The notes beneath the pieces are model-generated. The model saw nothing but the letters and a program-made list of their open reading frames with translations, was not told where the DNA came from and did not search any database. Positions 1-5,981 of a DNA stretch of 9,284 nucleotides are shown here, piece after piece. Positions within the stretch are counted from its first letter, which is position 1. Each line of letters opens with the position of its first letter. The position numbers and the translations under genes were made by a program. Origin of the DNA: DASWIP01 sp036397635 (GTDB lineage Bacteria > Actinomycetota > AC-67); assembly GCA_036397635.1 (NCBI GenBank), contig DASWIP010000071.1, positions 1 to 9,284 on the forward strand. The letters are read 5' to 3'.

Positions 1-963
1 CAGGTATGGTCGGCCGGTGCCGCCCGAGTACACCGAGCCCTCGGGGTCCGCGCCGATGACCTTGACCGCGGGGTTCTGCTCCTTGAGATAGCGGCCGATG
101 CCCGAGATCGTGCCTCCGGTACCGATGCTCGCGACGAGGTGTGTGACACGCCCGGCGGTCTGCCGCCAGATCTCGGGACCGGTCGTGCGCACGTGTGCCT
201 CGGGGTTGGCCGCGTTGTGGTACTGGTTCGGCTGGAACGCATCGGGGATCTCGGCGGTCAACCGGTTCGCGACGCTGTAATACGAGTCGGGATGCTCGGG
301 CGGAAGCGTGGTCGCGCAGACCACGACCTCGGCGCCGTACGCGCGCAACAAGTTGATCTTCTCGGCCGAGATCTTGTCCGGCATCACGAACACGCAGCGG
401 TAACGTTTGCGTGCCGCAGCGATCGCGAGCCCGACGCCGGTGTTGCCCGAGGTCGGTTCGACGATCGTCCCACCCGGCTTGAGCAGGCCGTCGCGCTCGG
501 CCGCCTCGATCATCGCGATACCGATGCGGTCTTTGACGCTGCCGCCCGGGTTCAACAGCTCGAGCTTTCCGAGCAGCTGGCAGGGTAGATCGCGCCCGAT
601 CCGATCCAGCCGCACGAGCGGCGTGTCGCCGATCAGATCGAGCAGCGAGTCCGCGATATCCATCGGCGGACCCGGGTCGGTCAGCCGCCGGATCGCGATG
701 CCCGCCGATGACAACGCCGCCGGATCTGCGGGCGCCTCGTCGGTGTGCAGGCTGACGGGGAAGCCGTCGCGATGCAGCGTCAGCGCCGCGTCGGCCGCGC
801 GCGCGATGGGTCCGGTGACGGCGACCTCGCGCGGGATGCGCGACCGGAGATCGGCGACGACCGCGGGTGGGATGCTCGCGCTTTCGACGTGGACGACGTG
901 ATGCGCGCGCGACACCAACCGCTCGGGTGGCGCGGCGCCGCCGACGATCACCAGGACGTCCAC
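1..963 (-). CDS. cbs: Cystathionine beta-synthase / cysteine synthase family enzyme with N-terminal extension, 3' end cut by window
   Basis: This is a PLP-dependent beta-replacement enzyme of cysteine/cystathionine synthesis, probably cytoplasmic. Translating the minus strand from GTG at 963-961 gives 321 open codons to the window edge. Seen: the fold-type II core begins near residue 101 (MDIADSLLDLIGDTPLVRL), the Schiff-base lysine is K144 in NPGGSVKDR, the substrate loop is SGNTG (172-176), and the phosphate-binding loop is GTGGT (281-285). The visible end, VIGADPEGSVYSGG, resembles actinobacterial cystathionine beta-synthase more than CysK; the C-terminal CBS-domain pair expected of that family would lie outside the window. 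Odd: about 100 in-frame residues precede the usual N-terminus, with strong third-position GC and no good ribosome binding site at the internal ATG (663-661). GTG 963 is chosen because a -10 box lies 7 nt upstream. Alternatives are the ATG at 663, or CysK/CysM identity. Confidence 0.85.
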   Translation of the reverse strand, partial: MDVLVIVGGAAPPERLVSRAHHVVHVESASIPPAVVADLRSRIPREVAVTGPIARAADAALTLHRDGFPVSLHTDEAPADPAALSSAGIAIRRLTDPGPPMDIADSLLDLIGDTPLVRLDRIGRDLPCQLLGKLELLNPGGSVKDRIGIAMIEAAERDGLLKPGGTIVEPTSGNTGVGLAIAAARKRYRCVFVMPDKISAEKINLLRAYGAEVVVCATTLPPEHPDSYYSVANRLTAEIPDAFQPNQYHNAANPEAHVRTTGPEIWRQTAGRVTHLVASIGTGGTISGIGRYLKEQNPAVKVIGADPEGSVYSGGTGRPYL

Positions 964-970
964 CGCCGCC

Positions 971-976
971 AGTCTA
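971..976 (-). promoter_or_regulatory. -10 box (TAGACT) of the CBS gene, near-leaderless start
   Basis: On the minus strand TAGACT is followed by 7 nt and then the GTG start codon at 963. A transcript starting about 7 nt after the hexamer would begin at or 1 nt before the start codon. No convincing -35 hexamer is seen about 17 nt upstream. The box faces the plsC promoter about 48 bp away. Confidence 0.5.
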
Positions 977-1024
977 CCCTCGGCGCTGGACGGGGCCGTT
1001 CCTACCGCGCCGCGCGCGTCCGGG

Positions 1025-1030
1025 TATCCT
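1025..1030 (+). promoter_or_regulatory. -10 box (TATCCT) of plsC, near-leaderless start
   Basis: TATCCT lies 10 nt upstream of the plsC ATG at 1041. The predicted transcript start near 1037 would leave a leader of only about 4 nt, and no Shine-Dalgarno sequence is present between the box and the ATG. No recognisable -35 element is seen. Confidence 0.5.
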
Positions 1031-1040
1031 GTGCGCCCAT

Positions 1041-1697
1041 ATGGTCTACCGGATCTTCTGGTTCACGTTCGGCCCGCTGATCAAGATGTATTGGTGGGTG
1101 CGCGCGCACGGCCGCGACAACGTACCGCGCGGCCGCGGCGCGATCTTGGCGTGCAATCACGTCGCCGCGATCGATCCCGTGCTGGTCTGCATGAGTTTCT
1201 GGCGGCAGGTCTCGTGGCTCGCGAAGATCGAGTTGGTGGTGACCAAGCGTGTCGCTTGGTTCTTCAAGGGCGCCGGGGTGATCCCGGTGAACCGCGAGAT
1301 GCCCGAGCACTCGTGGGTAGAGAAGGCGGCCGAGGTGATCGCGAAGGGCGACCTGTTCGGCATCTTCCCCGAGGGGACGCGTAGCCCCGACGGCCGCGTC
1401 TACAGGGGTTACACAGGCGCGGCGCGCGTCGCCGCGCACACCGGGGCGCCGGTGATCCCGACCGGCATCGTCGGGACCAGGCGTGCCCACACGAAGGGAC
1501 GCCGTCTCGCGCGTCCGACCGCGTGCGAGGTCCGGTTCGGCGCGCCGATGTTCTTCGAGCTCCGGCCGGGCGAGGACGAGGCGACGGCCTATCACCGCTT
1601 CACCGACGAGGTGCTCGACGCGATCGCGGCGCTGGTGGACGCCGAGCGTGTGCGGGACCGCTTCTCGCGCGAGCCGCGACGGCGCGCGGCCTCCTGA
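1041..1697 (+). CDS. plsC: 1-acyl-sn-glycerol-3-phosphate acyltransferase (PlsC family)
   Basis: Predicted to acylate lysophosphatidic acid at sn-2 to give phosphatidic acid at the cytoplasmic membrane face. It has 218 residues, typical for a short bacterial PlsC. Seen: the catalytic HX4D motif in NHVAAIDP (H40, D45), the GVIPVNR block (residues 79-85), FPEGTR (109-114) with the substrate-phosphate-binding arginine, and VIPTGI (138-143). The N-terminus (FWFTFGPLIKMYWWV) is hydrophobic and may associate with the membrane. ATG 1041 is preferred over upstream in-frame starts because the homologous sequence begins there and a -10 box lies just upstream. The gene diverges from the CBS gene, and its stop is 4 nt from the stop of the convergent aminotransferase. 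Substrate could instead be another lysophospholipid or a lipid such as ornithine lipid; the family assignment is firm. Confidence 0.92.
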   Translation: MVYRIFWFTFGPLIKMYWWVRAHGRDNVPRGRGAILACNHVAAIDPVLVCMSFWRQVSWLAKIELVVTKRVAWFFKGAGVIPVNREMPEHSWVEKAAEVIAKGDLFGIFPEGTRSPDGRVYRGYTGAARVAAHTGAPVIPTGIVGTRRAHTKGRRLARPTACEVRFGAPMFFELRPGEDEATAYHRFTDEVLDAIAALVDAERVRDRFSREPRRRAAS

Positions 1698-1701
1698 TGA
1701 C

Positions 1702-3039
1702 TCAAACCGCGAGTTCTGCGAGCGTCTCGTCCACCCGCCGCAGCACTTCGTCGATCAGATGCTCGGAGATCGTCAGCGCGGGCTCGATGCGGATCGTCGT
1801 CGCCGAGACCTGCGTGCCGGCGACCAGCACGCCGCGGCGGAAGAGGCCGGCCGCGGCCTGGTAGCCCATCTCGTCGGACGGGAACACGACGCCGAGCAAC
1901 AGCCCGAGGCCTCGCACCTCGGTGATCGTGCCCGGGTAGCGCACCGCCAGCGCCTCGAGCCCGGTACGGAAGCGCTGCCCGCGCCGGTCGGCCAGCTCCC
2001 ACAGCCGGTCGCGCAGCGTCACGTGGATCGCGGTGATCGCCGCCGCGCACGCGAGAGGGTTGCCGCCGAACGTCGAGGTGTGCAGGAACGGGTTGGCCTC
2101 CAACGCTTTCCACACTCGCTCGCGGCCGATGATCGCGCCGACCGGCATCACACCGCCGCCGAGGCTCTTGGCGACGCAGACGATGTCGGGCTCGACGTCC
2201 CAATGCTGCACCGCCCACATCCGTCCGGTGCGGCCGAGCCCGGTCTGAACCTCGTCCGCTACGAGCAGCGCGCCGGCCTCATCGCACGCCTCGCGAAGCC
2301 CGGGCCAGAATCCGTCGGGTGGAACCACGGCGCCGGCTTCGCCCTGGACAGGCTCCATCACGACGGCGGCGATCTGATCGCCGTGCTCGGCCAGGACGCG
2401 CGCGGCGGCATCCGCGTCGCCGTAGGGCACGCGCCATACCGGCCCGAGCAGCGGTTCGACCGCCTCGCGGAAGGCCGGCTTGCCCATCAGCGACAGCGCA
2501 CCCAAGGTCTTGCCGTGGAAGGCGCCTTCCGCACAGACGAAGCCCGGCCGACCCGTCGCGACGCGCGCGATCTTCATCGCACCCTCGATCGACTCGGTGC
2601 CCGAGTTGCAGATGAAAGCGTTGGGCAGATCACCCGGCGCGATGCGTGCCAGCAGACGGCACAGCATCCCTTTCAACGGATCGAGCAGCTCCTGTGTCGG
2701 CATCGGGTTCCGATCGAGCTGCGCGCGCACCGCGGCGATCACCTCGGGGTGGCGGATGCCCAGATCGTAGATGCCGTACCCGCCGAGGCAGTCGATCCAC
2801 TCCCGACCTCGGAGGTCCCGGACGATGGAGCCTTCGCCGGTCCATTCCAACGCCGCGAAGTCGCCGGCTTCTGTGACCGACTTGCGGTAGCGCACCAGGC
2901 CGGGCGTGAAGTGGTGATCGAAGTCCCAGACGGTCTGCCGGCTCAGCGCGTCCGGATCGGCGGCGCCGGTGAGGATCAGCCGCATCATCTCGGCCGATTC
3001 TTCCAGTGGCGAACCGCCCGCGCGGGGGCCGTCGGTCAT
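1702..3039 (-). CDS. patA: Putrescine--2-oxoglutarate aminotransferase-like class III PLP aminotransferase
   Basis: Predicted to transfer the amino group of putrescine (or a related diamine or omega-amino acid) to 2-oxoglutarate, giving 4-aminobutanal/1-pyrroline. It has 445 residues. Seen: SGTES (146-150), GAFHGK (172-177), VADEVQTGLGRTG (D262 binds the pyridine nitrogen) and the Schiff-base K291 in VAKSLGGG. From memory of the family, blocks such as PGLVRYRKSV, IDCLGGYGIYDLG, QELLDPL and NPFLHTSTFGGNPLACAAA resemble E. coli YgjG/PatA closely, including its N-terminal extension relative to acetylornithine aminotransferases. ATG 3039 is chosen over an upstream in-frame ATG at 3114 because TACCCT sits exactly 6 nt before it and the extra 25 residues are not family-like. 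Convergent with plsC. Exact substrate is inferred; acetylornithine or GABA aminotransferase are alternatives. Confidence 0.85.
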   Translation of the reverse strand: MTDGPRAGGSPLEESAEMMRLILTGAADPDALSRQTVWDFDHHFTPGLVRYRKSVTEAGDFAALEWTGEGSIVRDLRGREWIDCLGGYGIYDLGIRHPEVIAAVRAQLDRNPMPTQELLDPLKGMLCRLLARIAPGDLPNAFICNSGTESIEGAMKIARVATGRPGFVCAEGAFHGKTLGALSLMGKPAFREAVEPLLGPVWRVPYGDADAAARVLAEHGDQIAAVVMEPVQGEAGAVVPPDGFWPGLREACDEAGALLVADEVQTGLGRTGRMWAVQHWDVEPDIVCVAKSLGGGVMPVGAIIGRERVWKALEANPFLHTSTFGGNPLACAAAITAIHVTLRDRLWELADRRGQRFRTGLEALAVRYPGTITEVRGLGLLLGVVFPSDEMGYQAAAGLFRRGVLVAGTQVSATTIRIEPALTISEHLIDEVLRRVDETLAELAV

Positions 3040-3045
3040 GCGGCG

Positions 3046-3051
3046 AGGGTA
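3046..3051 (-). promoter_or_regulatory. -10 box (TACCCT) of the aminotransferase gene, leaderless start
   Basis: On the minus strand TACCCT is followed by exactly 6 nt and then ATG 3039, so the expected transcription start coincides with the A of the start codon. There is no room for a ribosome binding site. No -35 consensus is visible at 16-18 nt. Confidence 0.55.
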
Positions 3052-3058
3052 GCACCAG

Positions 3059-3076
3059 GCGTTCGTGCACGAGCGC
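3059..3076. promoter_or_regulatory. Imperfect 18-bp palindrome, candidate operator between divergent promoters
   Basis: GCGTTCGTGCACGAGCGC is self-complementary except for one mismatched pair, centred on CGTGCACG. It lies just upstream of the aminotransferase -10 box. The half GTTCGTGC (3061-3068) recurs at 3083-3090, 22 bp away, about two helical turns. This could be a repressor or activator site for either divergent gene; no regulator family is recognised. Confidence 0.35.
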
Positions 3077-3100
3077 ACGCGCGTTCGTGCGACGCGCGAT

Positions 3101-3129
3101 TTGCACCCCCCCAACGGTGTTGCTAGGAA
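3101..3129 (+). promoter_or_regulatory. Sigma-70-type promoter of the cupredoxin lipoprotein gene
   Basis: TTGCAC (3101-3106) and TAGGAA (3124-3129) are separated by 17 nt, with TGC immediately before the -10 box. The predicted start near 3136 gives a leader of about 50 nt that contains the AAGGAG ribosome binding site, unlike the near-leaderless starts elsewhere in the window. Confidence 0.5.
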
Positions 3130-3176
3130 TGCCCTCGGCTTCTGCCCGGAAGCTCATCGAAGACGCGGAAGACACG

Positions 3177-3182
3177 AAGGAG
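3177..3182 (+). promoter_or_regulatory. Ribosome binding site deciding the lipoprotein start
   Basis: AAGGAG lies 5 nt before ATG 3188. It decides this start over the longer in-frame frame opening at 3065, whose extra residues precede the signal peptide. Confidence 0.75.
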
Positions 3183-3187
3183 AAGAC

Positions 3188-3658
3188 ATGCGTCGCATCT
3201 TCACGCTGCTGTCGCTGGTGCTGGCGATGGCGATGATCACCGTCGCCTGCGGTGAGGCCAAGGACACCGGCTTCTCCGCTGCCCCCGAGACGGAGGACGC
3301 CGGGCACGGGGGTGAAGATGGTGGCGGTGGCGGCCCGGAGTTCGACCCTTCGCCGGAACCTCAGGAGGGACCCGCGGCCGAGCTGACCATCCAGGCGCAG
3401 AAGATCGCGTTCAACCGGAGCGAGATGCTGTTCGTCGCGGACTCCCCGATCACTCTGACGTTCGAGAACCTCGACACGAACATCCTGCACAACGTTGCGA
3501 TCTATGTCGACGACTCCACTGCGGAGGAGCTTTTCAAGGGCGAGGAGTTCAACGGCGCCGACTCCAGGGGCTACCAGATCCCGGCGACGCCGGCCGGTGA
3601 ATACTACTTCCAGTGCGACGTCCATCCGAACATGAACGGGACGGCGACGTTCAGCTGA
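3188..3658 (+). CDS. Secreted lipoprotein with a type 1 copper (cupredoxin/plastocyanin-like) domain
   Basis: Predicted membrane-anchored electron-transfer or copper-binding protein on the outer face of the cell. It has 156 residues. Seen: a positively charged start, a hydrophobic stretch (about 5-19) and a lipobox-like ITVAC with C21 as the lipidated cysteine; T and V at -3/-2 are acceptable but not ideal. A low-complexity acidic/glycine linker follows (about 22-62). The cupredoxin domain (about 64-156) carries a complete candidate type 1 copper ligand set: H101 in LHNVAIY, then C143, H146 and M149 in CDVHPNMNG. The GEYYFQCDVHP segment is typical of plastocyanin/azurin-like proteins. It is a single gene with its own promoter, followed by a hairpin. 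Redox partner is unknown; no respiratory gene lies nearby. Family confidence is high, physiological role open. Confidence 0.88.
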   Translation: MRRIFTLLSLVLAMAMITVACGEAKDTGFSAAPETEDAGHGGEDGGGGGPEFDPSPEPQEGPAAELTIQAQKIAFNRSEMLFVADSPITLTFENLDTNILHNVAIYVDDSTAEELFKGEEFNGADSRGYQIPATPAGEYYFQCDVHPNMNGTATFS

Positions 3659-3676
3659 GCTGCCCGTTCACGACCA

Positions 3677-3704
3677 CGAGGGTCCCCGTCCGCGGGGGCC
3701 CTCG
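3677..3704 (+). terminator. Strong hairpin after the lipoprotein gene (no U-tract)
   Basis: A 12-bp stem (3677-3688 with 3693-3704, one G-T pair) closes a TCCG tetraloop, starting 18 nt after the lipoprotein stop codon. No T-run follows, so this is a GC-rich terminator of the kind proposed for actinobacteria, or an mRNA-stabilising hairpin. Its 3' arm ends only 4 nt before the nadD -10 box. Confidence 0.6.
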
Positions 3705-3708
3705 CTGC

Positions 3709-3714
3709 TAGACT
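3709..3714 (+). promoter_or_regulatory. -10 box (TAGACT) of the nadD operon, near-leaderless start
   Basis: TAGACT is the same hexamer as at the CBS gene and lies 9 nt before the nadD ATG at 3724, predicting a leader of about 3 nt. The GGGAG between them touches the ATG and is too close for a normal ribosome binding site. The -35 region falls inside the preceding hairpin and shows no consensus. Confidence 0.5.
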
Positions 3715-3723
3715 CGCCGGGAG

Positions 3724-4344
3724 ATGAGCGAGCCTTCCCGCGCGCGCCGCCTCGGCGTCATGGGCGGCACCTTCAACCCCATCCACACCGGTCACATGGT
3801 GGCCGCCGACGAGGCGCGCCAGGCGTTCGAGCTCGACGAGGTTGTGTTCGTTCCCGCCGGGCATCCGTGGCAGAAGGCTGATGTCGACGTCGCGCCGGCC
3901 GAGGATCGCTACCTGATGACCGTGATCGCGACCTCGCCACATCCCGCGTTCACCGTCTCGCGCATCGAGCTTGATCGCGAGGGCCAGACGTACACGATCG
4001 ACACGCTGCGCGCGCTGCGCGAGCAGCGCCCGGACCCCGAGCTGTTCTTCATCACCGGCGCGGATGCGGTGTTGCAGATCCTGTCTTGGAAGGACCCGGC
4101 GGCGATCCTTCGGGAGGCGCGCTTCATCGCGGCGACGCGCCCCGGTTACGACCTGGAACGTCTCGAGAAGGAACTACCCGAGGGACTCGAAGATCGTGTC
4201 GCGGTGATGGAGATCCCCGCGCTCGCGATCTCGTCGACCGACGTCCGGCGACGCGTGCAAGAGGGGCGGCCCATCCGGTACCTCGTGCCGGAGGGTGTGG
4301 CCGCCTACATAGAGAAGCGGCGCTTGTACAAGGAGGAGCGATGA
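3724..4344 (+). CDS. nadD: Nicotinate-nucleotide adenylyltransferase
   Basis: Adenylylates nicotinate mononucleotide with ATP to form deamido-NAD in cytoplasmic NAD synthesis. It has 206 residues, the usual length. Seen: the nucleotidyltransferase signature GGTFNPIHTGH (14-24) containing the (T/H)xGH ATP-binding element, FFITGADAVLQILSWKDP (108-125) typical of NadD, and the C-terminal ISSTDVR motif (169-175). The ATG is preceded by TAGACT at a spacing that suggests a near-leaderless mRNA. It is the first gene of an operon: its TGA overlaps the next gene's ATG in an ATGA overlap at 4341-4344, so translation is probably coupled. The order nadD - LCP-like gene - rsfS is common in actinobacteria. 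Confidence 0.96.
   Translation: MSEPSRARRLGVMGGTFNPIHTGHMVAADEARQAFELDEVVFVPAGHPWQKADVDVAPAEDRYLMTVIATSPHPAFTVSRIELDREGQTYTIDTLRALREQRPDPELFFITGADAVLQILSWKDPAAILREARFIAATRPGYDLERLEKELPEGLEDRVAVMEIPALAISSTDVRRRVQEGRPIRYLVPEGVAAYIEKRRLYKEER
4331..4338 (+). promoter_or_regulatory. Ribosome binding site for the LCP-like gene inside nadD
   Basis: AGGAGGAG lies within the last codons of nadD, just before ATG 4341. It supports this start rather than the longer in-frame frame that opens at 4086 inside nadD. Confidence 0.75.
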
Positions 4345-5570
4345 CGACGGTGCTCGAACGCGACCCGGGGACACGCGCTAAGCGCGGCCGCGTGCGCCGG
4401 CTGCGTAAGCGGTCCCTGACCCTGATCGTGCTGCTGGCGGTCAGCGCCGGATTGGGCGTCGGCGTCCAGCGGCTCGTGACCTCGGATGCCCCAGCCGCGC
4501 CCGAGCAGGTGATCGGCGACCCCGCGGACGGAGAGCAGTTCACGACGCTGATGGTGACGACGCTGCTCGAGGATCCGTCCCAGCAAGCCGACGGGCTGAC
4601 GCTGTTCGGGATCGATCGCGACGGCCGCGATCCGGCCGTGATGTTCATCCCGACCGAGACGATCACCGAGGTCCCCGGCCAGGGCTCGGTCGAGGTCGGC
4701 AAGGCGATGAGCTTCGGACGGCTGAGCCTGGTCGAGCTCGCCGTGGAGAACCTGCTCGGCATCGTGGTCGATCGCACGGTCGGTGTCGACGACGTGAGCC
4801 TGGGCTCGCTCGTCGACGCGATCGGCGGGATCGACGTCGCCGTCGATGAGCGGCTGTACGAAGACGATCCCGAGGGACGCCGGCAGCTCGTGTTCCCGTT
4901 GGGCGAGCAGCACTTCGACGGCGCCGCAGCCATCACGTATCTGACCTATGAGCCGGCGGAGGCCAGCGACCTGGATCGGTTCCCCCGCGCGCAGAAGGTA
5001 TGGGAGGGCGTCTTCGCGGCCGTCGGTCCGGATCAGCTGGCCCGCGCCGTGGAAGGACTCGGGGATTCCGTGGCCGGCCTCGAGGGCGCGGGAGGTCTCG
5101 CGGATCTGCTCCGCATGTTCTCCGCCGCCTCCTCGCAGCAGTACGAGGTCATGCCACCCAGACCGGTCGTCTCCGGCGGGGACGAAGAGGTCTTCCAGGT
5201 CGATGAGGGCGCCCTCGAGCGTGTGATCGCGAGATCATTCGCCGGGTCACGTCCCGCGCCGGGCGCCGGGGTGGGCTCCCGGGTCGAGCTGCGGAACGGC
5301 AACGGGATGCCGGAGGTGGGTGAGCGCGCGGCGGCCGTGCTGATCCCCGCAGGATTCCGTATCGTGTTGAGCGGGAACGCCGGTTCGTTCGATCACCGAT
5401 CGACGCGTATCGTTGTATACAGCGACGACGCGCAGGCGATCGCGATGGGTGAGCGGATCCGAGCGCTGCTCGGGGTTGGAGAGTTAGAGATCGGCACGCG
5501 AGGGCAGACCGTCGCCGACGTCACGGTGATCCTGGGCGCCGATCTGCTCGAGAAGGAGACGACGACCTGA
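4341..5570 (+). CDS. LytR-CpsA-Psr (LCP)-like membrane protein with LytR C-terminal domain, degenerate active site
   Basis: The LCP family transfers undecaprenyl-linked glycopolymers to the cell wall outside the membrane. This 409-residue protein has a basic cytoplasmic N-terminus (about 1-24), one membrane helix (about 25-43), an LCP-like region (about 64-225) and a LytR_C-type domain (about 313-403) opening with VELRNGNGMPEVGERAA. Supporting LCP blocks are SLGSLVDAIGGIDVAVDE (153-170), QHFDGAAAITYLTYE (190-204) and DLDRFPRAQKVWEGVF (210-225). Odd: the family's RSDT-type segment reads QADG (82-85), the usual IPRD arginine is absent (IPTET, 103-107), and the YVRSR-type arginines are replaced (YLTYE). 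Only D84 and the DRFPRAQ segment keep canonical charge. It may therefore bind rather than transfer, or be a divergent subfamily. Translationally coupled to nadD; a suggested CTG start of rsfS overlaps its stop. Confidence 0.8.
   Translation: MTTVLERDPGTRAKRGRVRRLRKRSLTLIVLLAVSAGLGVGVQRLVTSDAPAAPEQVIGDPADGEQFTTLMVTTLLEDPSQQADGLTLFGIDRDGRDPAVMFIPTETITEVPGQGSVEVGKAMSFGRLSLVELAVENLLGIVVDRTVGVDDVSLGSLVDAIGGIDVAVDERLYEDDPEGRRQLVFPLGEQHFDGAAAITYLTYEPAEASDLDRFPRAQKVWEGVFAAVGPDQLARAVEGLGDSVAGLEGAGGLADLLRMFSAASSQQYEVMPPRPVVSGGDEEVFQVDEGALERVIARSFAGSRPAPGAGVGSRVELRNGNGMPEVGERAAAVLIPAGFRIVLSGNAGSFDHRSTRIVVYSDDAQAIAMGERIRALLGVGELEIGTRGQTVADVTVILGADLLEKETTT
5553..5558 (+). promoter_or_regulatory. Candidate ribosome binding site for an alternative rsfS start
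   Basis: AAGGAG lies 8 nt before CTG 5567, which is in frame with rsfS and overlaps the LCP stop as CTGA. A competing GGAGGT at 5588-5593 lies 15 nt before ATG 5609, farther than usual. Confidence 0.35.
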
Positions 5571-5608
5571 GGCCGAAGAAGGCAACCGGAGGTCCTGCTC
5601 CGCGGACG

Positions 5609-5965
5609 ATGGCCGTGCTCGCCGCGCGCGCGGCGGCCGACAAGCAAGCCAATGATGTTCGCGTGCTCCAGGTTCGTGATCTCATCGCGATCACCGACTT
5701 CTTCGTGATCTGCTCGGGGAACACGGACCGTCAGGTCAAAGCGATCGGTGAGGCGATCGAGGAAGCACTTCGTGCGGAGGCGGTGAAGCCGATGCGTCGC
5801 GAGGGCGAGCGCGACATGCACTGGCTGCTGCTCGACTTCGCCGACGTCGTCGTGCACGTCTTCCAGGAGGAGGACCGCCGGTACTACGAGCTCGAGCGGC
5901 TGTGGAAGGACGCGCCGCTCATCGAGTGGGATGCCGCGGACCAGGCATCTCGCGTGCGGCACTGA
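5609..5965 (+). CDS. rsfS: Ribosome silencing factor RsfS (Iojap/DUF143 family)
   Basis: Binds ribosomal protein L14 on the large subunit and blocks subunit joining, lowering translation when nutrients are scarce. From ATG 5609 it has 118 residues. Seen: AARAAADKQANDVRVLQVRDL (family start), AITDFFVICSGNTDRQVKAI (27-46), and the C-terminal block HWLLLDFADVVVHVFQEEDRRYYELERLWKDAP (71-103), all diagnostic. The start is uncertain: the frame is open upstream to CTG 5567, which has a well-spaced AAGGAG and overlaps the LCP stop codon, and would add 14 residues. It is the last gene of the nadD operon. The C-terminal tail after the core is short and polar. A 12-bp palindrome begins 3 nt after its stop. 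Confidence 0.95.
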   Translation: MAVLAARAAADKQANDVRVLQVRDLIAITDFFVICSGNTDRQVKAIGEAIEEALRAEAVKPMRREGERDMHWLLLDFADVVVHVFQEEDRRYYELERLWKDAPLIEWDAADQASRVRH

Positions 5966-5968
5966 TCG

Positions 5969-5980
5969 CGGTCGCGACCG
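5969..5980. repeat. Perfect 12-bp palindrome after rsfS
   Basis: CGGTCGCGACCG begins 3 nt after the rsfS stop codon. It may form a small hairpin at the 3' end of the nadD operon transcript, but it lacks a loop and a T-run, so termination is only a possibility. Confidence 0.4.
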
Positions 5981-5981
5981 G

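Noticed and set aside
1483..3126. A 547-codon plus-strand open frame antisense to the aminotransferase
   Set aside because: It is a GC-rich shadow frame: the translation is Arg/His/Ala-rich with no motif, while the opposite strand encodes a complete, recognisable class III aminotransferase.
2630..3625. A 331-codon minus-strand frame spanning the aminotransferase, the divergent gap and the lipoprotein gene
   Set aside because: It crosses two genes and a promoter region in a different frame from the real minus gene, and its translation is low-complexity and Arg-rich.
4086..4340. Upstream extension of the LCP-like gene inside nadD
   Set aside because: The frame is open, but nadD is clearly coding there, and ATG 4341 has an AGGAGGAG ribosome binding site and an ATGA overlap, followed by a normal basic N-terminus and membrane helix.
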